Below, in pieces: positions 14,740 to 23,289 of a stretch of 64,000 nucleotides of DNA; the first letter of the stretch is position 1; each line of letters starts with the position of its first letter. The notes under the pieces are model-generated. The model had not been told where the DNA came from. It saw only the letters and a list, made by a program, of their open reading frames with translations, and did not search any database. Origin of the DNA: Cohnella laeviribosi DSM 21336 (lineage in GTDB: Bacteria; Bacillota; Bacilli; Paenibacillales; Paenibacillaceae); assembly GCF_000378425.1 (NCBI RefSeq), contig NZ_KB899821.1, positions 36,572 through 100,571 on the forward strand. The letters run 5' to 3'. Both the position numbers and the translations under genes were made by a program.

Positions 14740-17052
14740 ATGCGCTCCTACAGCTTTTTGACCAGGCTGACCGTTTTCGGTTTTCTGCTGAGCACGCTTC
14801 CGGTGCTGTTCATCGGCATCTTCTCTTACGCGACATCGTCCGGAGAGATCCAAAGCCACGTCAACAAAGGGAAAATGCAGTTATTGGTTCAAATTAATGC
14901 CAATGTAGAGCAAATCCTGGTCACTGTCAACCACACGCTGAATCAGGTGCTGAACTCGACCGTTCTGAAACGGGCCATGAGCAACCCGCTTTCTGAAACC
15001 GATTTCATTTTATATGACAACCTGAGAAACGAACTTCGTCATATGCAATCGTTCGATACGCGGCTGGAAGATGTGATTCTGATCAACCGCAATCATAACT
15101 GGATGGTCAAAAATTCGGGGCTTTACCGGTTCGACGAATACGCTCATCACGACGCATTGGCGAAACTGATCGACGCTCCCGGCGACAGCGCCTGGATGCT
15201 GAACCCTTCGGACTGGTTCTACAGCGAAGAAAACGCCGGCAGCCCGCCTTGCCGATACAGCATCAGCCTGCTCAAAAAGCTGCCGGTCAGCGGCCTGGAG
15301 AAAAGCGGCCTCGCCCTCGCCAATATTCCGGCCTGCAGCCTTCAGGACTTCCTGCAAAGCGACGGGGAGCAGGACGACCGGCTGATGGTCGTCGGAGACG
15401 ACGGACGGCTGCTGCTGCACCCGGACCCCGGAATGATCGGGCAGACGCTGGAAGCGGCAGGGCTGAAGCAAACGGACAAATTGACCGGCGACAGCGGGCA
15501 GTTCCGGACGAAAATGGAACAGCAGGCGTATACGGTCACTTACTTCCGTTCGCCCTACAACAACTGGACCTACCTGTCGTTCACGTCGATCCGCAGCTTG
15601 ACCAAGGAATCGGACAAAATCGGCATGTACACGCTGTTTGTCTGCCTGTTTATGCTGCTCCTGATGCTGGCGATTGCCTGGACCGGTTCCCGGCGGATGT
15701 ATACGCCCGTTCAGCAGCTGCTGCGGCAGCTCGACACCGGCATGACAGCCGGAAAAAAAGGGCGCAGCGACGAATTCCAGGTTATCGGCGAACAGGTGCG
15801 GAACTTGTTTCAGTCCAAGTCCCGGCTCGAACAGGAAGTTCACCGGCATCTGAATCAGGTGTCCGGTTTTTATTTGATGAAGGCCTATCAGGGCGGCGTC
15901 AAGCTTAGCGAGCTCGGCGAGCAGCTGGAGCGGTTCGGCTACGGCGAACGCATCCGGAGCTGGGAACTGAAGGCGGTGCTGACGCTGCAGATCGACTCGC
16001 TGGAGCAGACCGGTTACGAGAAACGCGACTTGGAGCTTCTGCTGTTCGCCGTTCAAAACATGACCGAAGAAATCATCCCGGCCGAGCGGCGTCTGGCGCC
16101 GGTTACCATCGAGCATACCGTTGTGCTGACGGTCGGCGGCGCGCCCGGTCCGACGAACGATTTCAAAGCCGATACGTACGCGCTCACGGAAGAGCTCCAG
16201 CGGAAAATCCACGATGTGCTGAAGCTGACCGTCAGCATCGGCATCAGCCTGCCGTTTCGCCGGCTCGCAGGTCTGTCCGACGCCTACCGTGAAGGATTGG
16301 AAGCGCTTCGCCAGCGGCTCAAGCTGGGCGGCGGCATCATCGTTCAATACGAGCACCTGAACGCGGGCAAGCATGTCCTTCATCTGCACTACCCGTATCA
16401 GAGCGAAAACGAGCTGATCGAAGCGATGAAGCTGGCGGACAAGGACAAGGCGAAAGAGCTGCTGCATCAATTTCTCGCGCAGGTGTTCGCGGCCGAAACC
16501 TCGCCCCGCGAGTGCCAAATTCCGCTCACGCGGCTGCTGAACAACCTGCTTGTCGTCATGCAGGAATCGGGCATTTCCGTCAACCTGATCCACCCGGAGC
16601 GAGGCTCGCTTTTCGAAGACCTGCTGGAGTTGAACACGCCGACGGAAATCGAGGACTGGTTCTGGACCTCCGTCGTTCACCCGGTGCTCCGCATCTTCCG
16701 CGACCGGCAGGACGCGCAATACGCCAATATTTCCGAGAAAATCATCGACCTGGTCCACCGGTACTACGATACCGACCTGACGCTGGAGGAATGCGCCGCC
16801 AAGCTGCACTACAATCCCAATTACCTGAGCAGCGTTTTCCGCAAGGAGACGGGGCGTTCGTTCAGCGAATACCTGACCGCCTACCGGTTTCAGATGGCCA
16901 AAAAATGGCTCGCCGAAACCGAGATGCCGATCAAGGACATCGCGGCGCGGCTGCGCTACAACAATTCGCAAAATTTTATCCGCTCGTTCCGCAAGCAGGA
17001 AGGCGTCACCCCCGGACAATTCCGGGAGACTCGGGGCAGGACGGCGACATAG
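14740..17052 (+). CDS. ytdP: Membrane-bound AraC-family regulator, YtdP-like
   Basis: The frame is open from 14377, but that part lies inside the divergent lipoprotein gene. I place the start at the ATG at 14740 (MRSYSFLTRL), with AAGGTG 9 nt before it; a GTG at 14728 is an alternative. The 770-residue product has one N-terminal membrane helix, an extracytoplasmic sensor region of about 260 residues, a second helix (around 290-315), a cytoplasmic linker, and a C-terminal AraC DNA-binding domain with two helix-turn-helix motifs. Bacillus YtdP has about the same length and adjoins ytcQ-ytcP-yteP. It probably senses an extracellular saccharide and activates the neighbouring uptake and glycosidase genes. 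Confidence 0.85.
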   Translation: MRSYSFLTRLTVFGFLLSTLPVLFIGIFSYATSSGEIQSHVNKGKMQLLVQINANVEQILVTVNHTLNQVLNSTVLKRAMSNPLSETDFILYDNLRNELRHMQSFDTRLEDVILINRNHNWMVKNSGLYRFDEYAHHDALAKLIDAPGDSAWMLNPSDWFYSEENAGSPPCRYSISLLKKLPVSGLEKSGLALANIPACSLQDFLQSDGEQDDRLMVVGDDGRLLLHPDPGMIGQTLEAAGLKQTDKLTGDSGQFRTKMEQQAYTVTYFRSPYNNWTYLSFTSIRSLTKESDKIGMYTLFVCLFMLLLMLAIAWTGSRRMYTPVQQLLRQLDTGMTAGKKGRSDEFQVIGEQVRNLFQSKSRLEQEVHRHLNQVSGFYLMKAYQGGVKLSELGEQLERFGYGERIRSWELKAVLTLQIDSLEQTGYEKRDLELLLFAVQNMTEEIIPAERRLAPVTIEHTVVLTVGGAPGPTNDFKADTYALTEELQRKIHDVLKLTVSIGISLPFRRLAGLSDAYREGLEALRQRLKLGGGIIVQYEHLNAGKHVLHLHYPYQSENELIEAMKLADKDKAKELLHQFLAQVFAAETSPRECQIPLTRLLNNLLVVMQESGISVNLIHPERGSLFEDLLELNTPTEIEDWFWTSVVHPVLRIFRDRQDAQYANISEKIIDLVHRYYDTDLTLEECAAKLHYNPNYLSSVFRKETGRSFSEYLTAYRFQMAKKWLAETEMPIKDIAARLRYNNSQNFIRSFRKQEGVTPGQFRETRGRTAT

Positions 17053-17138
17053 CGCCGGGCAAGAAGCTTCCGCCAGCGTTGGCGGAGCGGACGGCTTCCC
17101 GTTGACGGAGCGATGCCGGGGGCGTCGGGCGAACCGTT

Positions 17139-17186
17139 AAAAAAGGAACCCGCGGCCGTCGGAACGGCGCTTCGGGCTCCTTTTTC
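17139..17186. terminator. Bidirectional terminator between ytdP-like and uxaE
   Basis: AGGAACCCG (17144-17152) pairs with CGGGCTCCT (17173-17181), flanked by an A-run on the left and a T-run on the right. It can end both the plus-strand regulator and the minus-strand uxaE transcript. Confidence 0.8.
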
Positions 17187-17189
17187 TGA

Positions 17190-18659
17190 TTATTTCACGC
17201 CGAGCAGGTCCAGATGCTTGCCGATATGGCTTCGCAGCGCGGCCTCGTAATCTTCCTCGCGCTCGCTGAGCGTCCGGAAAAACTCGTCGCGGAACAGGCT
17301 CGAACCGTCGTCCTTTTTCGCCTGCAGCAACAGGCCGTAGGTGATATGGAGAAGCTGGCGCGCGTCGTTCTCGTTCATGTACGAAGGCAGCTCCTCGTCG
17401 GACACGTCGGCAAGCGGGCGGATGTTGTTCAGATTGGTCGTGACATGGTAATAAGCGGTCGCCTCTTCAAAATGCTCGAGCGCATACTGATGCATGCGGC
17501 GGTACAGGCCCGGATTCGTCTTGGCGACGATCCGCACCGCCTCCAGCCAGTTCGTGCCCGCCGTCTTGACGTGGAACCGCCCGTTCGTATAGCGGCCGAC
17601 AAGCGCGAACACGCTGAATTTGTCGCTGCCCGAATGGATGCTCAGCTTATAGCCGAAACGATCCGCAATCGCGGCGTGAACGGCCAGTTCGCGCTCGAAT
17701 TGGGCGATATCGCCGATATAGTCGATCCCCTTCTGGAATTCGCCGATAAACCGCGGGGCCATGCTGAAGATATCGACGTTTTTGCCGATGAGCTCCGAAG
17801 CGACCAGAAAATGCGAGCCCGGCGCGGTCGGCGTCAGCGTCTCGTCGATCGAAATTTCGAAGTCGACGGCGCGGCCTGCGGTTTGAATATATTTTTCGTA
17901 AATATAAATCATGAACTGAATCGCTTCGCGATAGACGAGCACATCCCGCATCAGCGTTGCGGCGTCGAAATGAATGGCGTGCGGACCGACCTGGAACGTT
18001 TTGTCCAAATATTTCGCTTCATAGTGGCTGCGCACGGATTCCGGCAACTCTTCGTATTTCCGCTTCACTTCCGATTCGCCGGCCTGGGCGGCTTCGTTGT
18101 CGATCTGCTCGGAGCAGTCCAGCGTCAGCATCGTAAACCCGAGATCGAGGGCCATGCGGATGTCTTCTTCCTTTTTCAGATGGTCGCCGTCCGCCCCATA
18201 GCCTTCGGTATACCCTTCCTGGAAAACGGCATAGGCCGCCGCGTCGATCACCTGCTTGTAGTCGCGTCCGGTAAGCGCAAGTTCGCGTATGCTTTGCTGA
18301 GCCAAAATGGGATGGATGGCGCGTCCTCTCACCGTTTGCACATGGCCGGGACCTGCGATGCCGAGGCGATCCCCGAGCCCGATGGTCGCGCTCTGCTTGC
18401 CGAAAGCCTGCGGTACGGTAAACGGAAAATGGCGGTTGAGCACAAGCCGGTTCTCGTGCGAAAGCTCGCACAGCTTGACGCCGTCCGCCTCTTCGCCGCG
18501 CAGCTCGTCGTACAGCTTGCCGCTTCCCTCCGCGACGAGATATTTGCGTCCCTCCGCCTTGATCATCTGCACGCGGGTTCCTTCGGATTCGTGCCTGGAA
18601 CGGGGATAAACGTGTACCTGGCCTGCGGCCAGCCGTTCGATGATGGATTGCGCTTTCAT
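17190..18659 (-). CDS. uxaE: Tagaturonate 3-epimerase (tagaturonate/fructuronate epimerase) UxaE
   Basis: This 489-residue cytoplasmic enzyme resembles the UxaE family, which interconverts D-tagaturonate and D-fructuronate in galacturonate breakdown of organisms lacking tagaturonate reductase. Conserved stretches include IGLGDRLGIAGPGH, HPILAQQSIRELALTGR, FQEGYTEGYGADGDHLKK and FTMLTLDCSEQ. The length fits the family. AAAGGAGCG precedes the ATG. It is separated from larC by a terminator and has its own promoter with the same palindromic operator as the SDR-larA-gntK-larEBC operon, so both units should respond to the same LacI protein. Confidence 0.85.
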   Translation of the reverse strand: MKAQSIIERLAAGQVHVYPRSRHESEGTRVQMIKAEGRKYLVAEGSGKLYDELRGEEADGVKLCELSHENRLVLNRHFPFTVPQAFGKQSATIGLGDRLGIAGPGHVQTVRGRAIHPILAQQSIRELALTGRDYKQVIDAAAYAVFQEGYTEGYGADGDHLKKEEDIRMALDLGFTMLTLDCSEQIDNEAAQAGESEVKRKYEELPESVRSHYEAKYLDKTFQVGPHAIHFDAATLMRDVLVYREAIQFMIYIYEKYIQTAGRAVDFEISIDETLTPTAPGSHFLVASELIGKNVDIFSMAPRFIGEFQKGIDYIGDIAQFERELAVHAAIADRFGYKLSIHSGSDKFSVFALVGRYTNGRFHVKTAGTNWLEAVRIVAKTNPGLYRRMHQYALEHFEEATAYYHVTTNLNNIRPLADVSDEELPSYMNENDARQLLHITYGLLLQAKKDDGSSLFRDEFFRTLSEREEDYEAALRSHIGKHLDLLGVK

Positions 18660-18681
18660 TTTTCTTTACGCTCCTTTCATG

Positions 18682-18697
18682 ATAACAACGTTGTTAT
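18682..18697. promoter_or_regulatory. LacI-family operator in the uxaE promoter
   Basis: ATAACAACGTTGTTAT is a perfect 16 bp palindrome with a central CG, typical of LacI-family operators. The same core occurs at 25361-25378 and 25471-25486. On the minus strand TTGCCG and TGTTAT (17 bp apart) form a possible promoter whose -10 box lies inside the palindrome, so binding would block RNA polymerase. Confidence 0.85.
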
Positions 18698-18707
18698 ATT
18701 GATGCGG

Positions 18708-18753
18708 CAAAAGCGGCCGATCGAAGGATTTCCCCTATCGATCTCTCGGCCGC
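18708..18753 (-). terminator. Terminator downstream of larC
   Basis: On the minus strand GCGGCCGA (18753-18746) pairs with TCGGCCGC (18720-18713), with extra TCGA pairing inside, and four T follow. It lies between the larC stop and the uxaE promoter and supports two separate transcripts. Confidence 0.6.
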
Positions 18754-18776
18754 CTTGCGCCCGTCATCCTTAATAT

Positions 18777-20255
18777 TTAATCCCGGTTAAAAGACTCGCC
18801 GATTCGCCTCAAAGCCTCCCGGTAGACGGTTTGAAGCGGCACGCCGTGAAGCCTTGCGGCTTGGGCGGCATCTTCGAATTCCGGCGAAGCCTGGACCAGC
18901 TCTCCGTTCTCGTAGCCCAGCTTGACGCGGACCCGGCCGTAGGGCGTCTCGACCGTCTGCCATTTGCGGTCCAGCATGCGGCGCGTTCGTTCGCTTCTGC
19001 GGACGCCGAAGGTGGATGTCTCGGCAAGCAGCGTCGCTTCGCAGGCCGCCGCGTCCTCAGGCAGGCAAACGACGGTCGCAAGCACGCCCGGACGGTTTTT
19101 CTTCATATATACCGGCGTGTAATATACGTCGAGCGCGCCGGATGCAAGCAGGCGCTCCATCGCATAGCCCATCGTTTCGCCGCTCGAATCGTCGATTTGC
19201 GCTTCCAGCACGACGACCCGCTCTCCCGGCGCGGACGGAAGCTCGCGATGGAGCAGAATCGCCCGGAGCACATTCGGGAATTCGAAGTCCTTGTTCCCGG
19301 CTCCATAGCCGATGCGGTCGATCGTCCCTTCGGGAATCGGTCCGAAGCCGGAAGCGAGCGCCTTCGCGATGCCCGCGCCGGTCGGCGTCGTCAGCTCGGC
19401 GTTGGCCGGCATCGACGCCAGCGGAATGCCGCGCAGAAGCTCGGCCGTAGCCGGAGCCGGAACCGGGTACAGCCCGTGCGCGATCCGCACCTTGCCCATG
19501 CCGGTCGGAATCGGGGAGACGACGATGTCGTCGACGCCCAGATTCTCGAGCGCCAGGCAAACGCCGATGATGTCGATAATCGAGTCCATCGCTCCGACTT
19601 CATGGAAATGGACCTCCGACGGCGCGATGCCGTGGATTTTCCCCTCCGCCTCGGCAATCCGTTCGAACACCTTCGCGCTGCGCTCCTTCACGCGGGCCGG
19701 CAGGTCGGAGGCCTCGATCATGGCGAGAATATCCGCCGCTTTGCGATGCTCGTGGTGATGATCATGCTCGTGGCCGTGCGAATGCGGGTGGCCATGCGTA
19801 TGTGCGTGCCCATGGCCGTGCTCGTGATCGTGCTGGTGCGCGCGAGCGTGGTCATGCGCGTGAGGGTGTTCATGCGCGTGAGGGTGTTCATGCGCGTGAG
19901 GGTGTTCATGCGTATGCGCGTGATCGTGCACATGAAGATGATCGTGGCTCGGATGCGCATGACCGCGCTCGTGCCGGCCTTGTTCGGACTCGCGCCGATG
20001 GACGTGCCCTTCCGCGTGCCCTTGGGGGGTATCGCGTTCCGGGAACGTCAGCTTGAGCAGTTTGGCGGAAATTCCCCGGCGGACGGTCGGCACGAACGCC
20101 ATCCGGAACGGGTCGAGCGGCAGCCGCCGCAGCTCCGACTCGATATAGGCCGGATCGGCGCCCAAATCGACGAGCGCCGCCAGCGTCATGTCCCCGGCGA
20201 TGCCGGAGAAGCAGTCCAGATACAAGGTTTTGCGTATTTTCTTCGCTTCGGTCAT
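18777..20255 (-). CDS. larC: Nickel-pincer cofactor biosynthesis protein LarC (nickel insertion), with long His-rich loop
   Basis: The frame is open further upstream. I place the start at the ATG at 20255 (MTEAKKIRKTLYLDCFSG), which follows GGAGGCGGCAAC and overlaps the larB stop as ATGA, giving 492 residues. LarC inserts nickel, via CTP-dependent chemistry, into the pyridinium dithiocarboxylate mononucleotide. The N-terminus (LYLDCFSGIAGDMTLAALVD) and DSIIDIIG and PTGAGIAKAL segments are family hallmarks. Residues about 80-170 are an extreme His-rich loop suited to holding nickel. In Lactiplantibacillus plantarum larC is split by a programmed frameshift; here it is one continuous frame. Confidence 0.93.
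   Translation of the reverse strand: MTEAKKIRKTLYLDCFSGIAGDMTLAALVDLGADPAYIESELRRLPLDPFRMAFVPTVRRGISAKLLKLTFPERDTPQGHAEGHVHRRESEQGRHERGHAHPSHDHLHVHDHAHTHEHPHAHEHPHAHEHPHAHDHARAHQHDHEHGHGHAHTHGHPHSHGHEHDHHHEHRKAADILAMIEASDLPARVKERSAKVFERIAEAEGKIHGIAPSEVHFHEVGAMDSIIDIIGVCLALENLGVDDIVVSPIPTGMGKVRIAHGLYPVPAPATAELLRGIPLASMPANAELTTPTGAGIAKALASGFGPIPEGTIDRIGYGAGNKDFEFPNVLRAILLHRELPSAPGERVVVLEAQIDDSSGETMGYAMERLLASGALDVYYTPVYMKKNRPGVLATVVCLPEDAAACEATLLAETSTFGVRRSERTRRMLDRKWQTVETPYGRVRVKLGYENGELVQASPEFEDAAQAARLHGVPLQTVYREALRRIGESFNRD
19857..19912. repeat. 18 bp tandem repeat inside larC (His-Pro-His-Ala-His-Glu units)
   Basis: An 18 bp unit containing GCGTGAGGGTGTTCAT occurs three times in a row and encodes repeated HPHAHE blocks in the LarC His-rich loop. 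The near-identical copies at DNA level point to recent slippage expansion. Confidence 0.85.
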
Positions 20256-20932
20256 GTTGCCGCCTCCGCCGCCAGTTGTTGAATCATCGCCGCGTTGTAG
20301 CCCGCGCCGAAGCCGTTGTCGATGTTGACGACCGACACCCCCGCCGCGCAGGAAGTCAGCATCGACAGCAGCGGCGTCAGCCCCTGAAAATGCGCCCCGT
20401 AGCCGACCGAAGTCGGCACGGCGATGACGGGCCGGCGCACCATGCCGCCGACTACGCTGGCGAGCGCGCCTTCCATCCCGGCCACGACGATGACGACGTT
20501 CGCGGCCCGGACGCGGTCGCGATGCGCGAGCAGCCGGTCGATGCCCGCAACGCCGACATCGTAGATGCGGTCCACCTCGCAGCCCATCCACTCGGCCGTG
20601 CCCGCCGCTTCCTCCGCGACGGGAATGTCCGCGGTGCCTCCGGTCAGCACGGCCACCTTCCCGGGCAGCCGCCGGTCCGCCGCGCCGTACACGATGAGCC
20701 CCGAACGCGGATCATGCTTCGCTTCGGGCACGGCCGCAAGAACCGCTTCCGCCATCTCCGCCGACGCGCGCGTCAGCAGCGCGCGGCCGTGCTTCTGCAC
20801 AAGCCGCTTGAAGATCGCGGCGGCCTGCTCCGCCGTTTTGCCCGGTCCAAACACGACCTCGGGATGCCCGGTTCGCTGCTCTCTTGCCACATCCAGCTTG
20901 CAGAACTCCATGTCTTCGAATCCGCCGTTCAC
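20252..20932 (-). CDS. larB: Nickel-pincer cofactor biosynthesis protein LarB (NaAD carboxylase/hydrolase)
   Basis: This 226-residue protein belongs to the AIR-carboxylase (PurE-like) superfamily. LarB carboxylates C5 of the pyridinium ring of nicotinic acid adenine dinucleotide and releases AMP, the first step of the nickel-pincer nucleotide pathway. Typical segments are GTADIPVAEEAAGTAEWMG, YDVGVAGIDRLLAH, VVAGMEGALASVVGG and VPTSVGYGAHFQGL, ending in NIDNGFGAGYNAA. It overlaps larE upstream and larC downstream by 4 bp each, so the three cofactor genes are translationally coupled. Confidence 0.94.
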   Translation of the reverse strand: MNGGFEDMEFCKLDVAREQRTGHPEVVFGPGKTAEQAAAIFKRLVQKHGRALLTRASAEMAEAVLAAVPEAKHDPRSGLIVYGAADRRLPGKVAVLTGGTADIPVAEEAAGTAEWMGCEVDRIYDVGVAGIDRLLAHRDRVRAANVVIVVAGMEGALASVVGGMVRRPVIAVPTSVGYGAHFQGLTPLLSMLTSCAAGVSVVNIDNGFGAGYNAAMIQQLAAEAAT

Positions 20933-21747
20933 GCTTTCGCACGCTCCAATGCCCGGTTCATGCTGCCGCTGGCATAGCCCTCCAAATCCATCGCCACATG
21001 CGTATAGCCGATCTCCCGGAGCTCTCGGGCGATGTCGGCTCCGCGCTCGACAAGAAGCGCCATATCCTTGGGCTCGACCTCGATGCGCGCGACGTCGCCG
21101 TGCGATCGTACCCGCACCTGCCGGATGCCCAGCGACCGGATGTAACGCTCCGCCCGGCCGACGCGGGTCAGCTTCTCGAGCGTAATCGTTTCCCCGTAGG
21201 CAATCCGGGAGGACAGGCAGGCAAACGACGGCTTATCCCAGGTCGGCAAGCCCATTTGCCGGGACAGTTCGCGGATTTCCTCCTTATAAAGCCCCGCTTC
21301 CTGCAACGGTCCGCGCGCGCCGTACTCGCGAGCCGCCCGGATGCCGGGACGGTGCTCGTTCATGTCGTCGGCGATCAGCCCGTAAGCGATAAATCGGTAG
21401 CGTCCCCCGCGCACATACGGCTCCAGATGCTCGAACAGGCTTTTTTTGCAGAAATAGCAGCGGTTCCCGTTGTTCTCCTTGTACCCGGGAATGTCGAGTT
21501 CCGACGTTTCGATCACTTCGTGCGGAGCGTCGAGCAGCTTGGCAAGCCGGCGCGCTTCCGCGAGTTCCTCGGACGGATACGTTTCCGAATCCGCCGTGAC
21601 CGCCAGCACCCGCTCGCGGCCAAGCGTATCGATCGCCGCTTTGAGCAAAAAGGTGCTGTCCACCCCGCCGGAGAACGCCACCACCACCGATTCCATTTCG
21701 GTCAGAATGGCCTTAAGCTTTTCGTATTTTTCCACCGCTTGCGACAC
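20929..21747 (-). CDS. larE: ATP-dependent sacrificial sulfur transferase LarE
   Basis: This 272-residue PP-loop protein has SGGVDS at residues 26-31 and the sacrificial cysteine at position 176 (PSFACLSSR), the same number as in the Lactiplantibacillus enzyme. That places it in the class that donates its own cysteine sulfur rather than using a [4Fe-4S] cluster. LarE turns the two pyridinium carboxylates made by LarB into thiocarboxylates. The start is a GTG at 21747 behind AAGGGAGCGG. It lies 21 bp after the FGGY kinase and overlaps larB by 4 bp. Confidence 0.94.
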   Translation of the reverse strand: MSQAVEKYEKLKAILTEMESVVVAFSGGVDSTFLLKAAIDTLGRERVLAVTADSETYPSEELAEARRLAKLLDAPHEVIETSELDIPGYKENNGNRCYFCKKSLFEHLEPYVRGGRYRFIAYGLIADDMNEHRPGIRAAREYGARGPLQEAGLYKEEIRELSRQMGLPTWDKPSFACLSSRIAYGETITLEKLTRVGRAERYIRSLGIRQVRVRSHGDVARIEVEPKDMALLVERGADIARELREIGYTHVAMDLEGYASGSMNRALERAKA

Positions 21748-21768
21748 CGGACACCGCTCCCTTCTCCA

Positions 21769-23289
21769 TCAGCCACGGATCGCTTGCCGCCGTTCAAAGC
21801 CGGAAAGGTCCTTCATGCTGTCTTTGAGCTTGTCATACAATCCGAGATAAATCGGGAAAAGCTCGTTGTAAACCGCGGCCCGCTCCGGATTCGGTTCGAA
21901 GACTTGCGCCTTGGCGCTCTCCCACCGAAGCAGCGGACCTTTGGCGTCCTCCAGCGCATAATAGCCGAGCTGAGCCGCGCCAAGCCCCGAGCTTTCGATG
22001 ATCTCGGGCACCGCAACGGGCGTCCCGAGCAGATCGGCCGCCATCTGGCACCAGGACGCCGACCGGGCAAAGCCCCCCGACGCGAGCAGACGGGTCGGCT
22101 TTCCGGCGCGCTCCTCGAGCAGCGACTGAATGGCGCGGACTTGGAACAATACCCCTTCCAGCCCGGCCTTGAGCATGTGCTGCTCCCTGTGAGCCAGCTT
22201 CAGCCCGAACCACATGCCCCTGGCGTTCGCGTCCCAGAACGGCGCCCGCTCTCCGGACAGCAACGGCATCATCAGCAGGCCGTTCGCGCCGGGCGGCACC
22301 GATTCGGTCAGCGGAATGACCGCTTCCATCGGCTTTCCGGGATACAGGCGCTCGGCCGCCCACTGCGCTACGATGCCGCCGTTGTTGGACGCGCCGCCGA
22401 CGATCCAGCGGTTCTCCGTCAAGGCGTAGCAGAAGAGGCGTCCCTTCGGATCAAGCGACGGCGCGTCCACCATGGCGCGAACGGCGCTGCTCGTGCCGAT
22501 CGTGACGCCGAACAGCCCCGGCGCGGCGGCGCCGATGCCGAGGTTGGCGAGCACGCCGTCCGATGCGCCGGTTACAAACGGCGTGTCGGGCGACAGCCCC
22601 ATCCGTTCCGCGAAGTCCGTTTTCAAGCCGGTCAGCTTATACGTCGTCGGCACGGGCTCGGGCAGCCGGTCGGCGCCGATGCCGGCCAGCTTCAGCGCTC
22701 CCTCGTCCCAGTTCAGCTCCCGCAGGTTGAACAAGCCCGTGGCGCTTGCGATCGAATAATCGACGACGCAGCGGCCGAAAAGGCGGTACAGCACATATTC
22801 CTTGATGCCCAGCCATTTCTTCGCCTTCGCGAGCAGCTCCGGCTCCCGCTCCCGCATCCAGATCAGCTTGACGAGCGGAGACATCGGATGCACGGGCGTT
22901 CCGGTCCGCAGGTACACGTCCAGCCCCGTGCCGTCCGCATTCAGCCGTTCCGCCTGCTCCGCGCTCCGCTGATCCGCGAACGTGATGCTGGGCGTAAGCG
23001 GACGCCCGTCCTCATCGATCGCGATGAGGCTGTGCATCGCGGAGCTGAACGAAACGCACAGCACCTGCTCCGGCTTCAGCTCCGCGTCGTCGACCACCCC
23101 GCGGACCGTCCGCAGCACCGCCGCGAAGATTTCCTCCGGGTCCTGCTCCGCGTATCCGGGCTTCGGCGTATGCAGCGGATATTCCGCCGAGCGGCCGGCC
23201 AGCACCCTTCCTTCGGGATCGATGGCCAGCGTCTTTGTGCTTGTCGTACCGATATCGACGGCTAATACGCATGATGTCCGATCGTTCAT
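21769..23289 (-). CDS. gntK: FGGY-family carbohydrate kinase, probable gluconokinase
   Basis: This 506-residue protein has the FGGY/actin-like ATPase fold: an N-terminal phosphate-1 motif (LAVDIGTTSTKTLAID), SFSSAMHSLIAID, the TPVHPMSPLVKL segment characteristic of the GntK branch, GASDGVLANLG, GTSSAVRAM, and the adenosine motif LLASGGFARSA. Gluconokinases make 6-phosphogluconate from D-gluconate and ATP. It overlaps the upstream LarA-superfamily gene as ATGA and precedes larE. The pairing with an aldonate epimerase supports gluconate as substrate. Other aldonates or xylulose-like sugars cannot be excluded by sequence alone. Confidence 0.82.
   Translation of the reverse strand: MNDRTSCVLAVDIGTTSTKTLAIDPEGRVLAGRSAEYPLHTPKPGYAEQDPEEIFAAVLRTVRGVVDDAELKPEQVLCVSFSSAMHSLIAIDEDGRPLTPSITFADQRSAEQAERLNADGTGLDVYLRTGTPVHPMSPLVKLIWMREREPELLAKAKKWLGIKEYVLYRLFGRCVVDYSIASATGLFNLRELNWDEGALKLAGIGADRLPEPVPTTYKLTGLKTDFAERMGLSPDTPFVTGASDGVLANLGIGAAAPGLFGVTIGTSSAVRAMVDAPSLDPKGRLFCYALTENRWIVGGASNNGGIVAQWAAERLYPGKPMEAVIPLTESVPPGANGLLMMPLLSGERAPFWDANARGMWFGLKLAHREQHMLKAGLEGVLFQVRAIQSLLEERAGKPTRLLASGGFARSASWCQMAADLLGTPVAVPEIIESSGLGAAQLGYYALEDAKGPLLRWESAKAQVFEPNPERAAVYNELFPIYLGLYDKLKDSMKDLSGFERRQAIRG

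Noticed and set aside
20256..20591. N-terminal extension of LarC to 604 residues
   Set aside because: This part is the wrong frame of larB, rich in Arg and Gly. The LarC family motif starts right after the ATG at 20255, which overlaps the larB stop.
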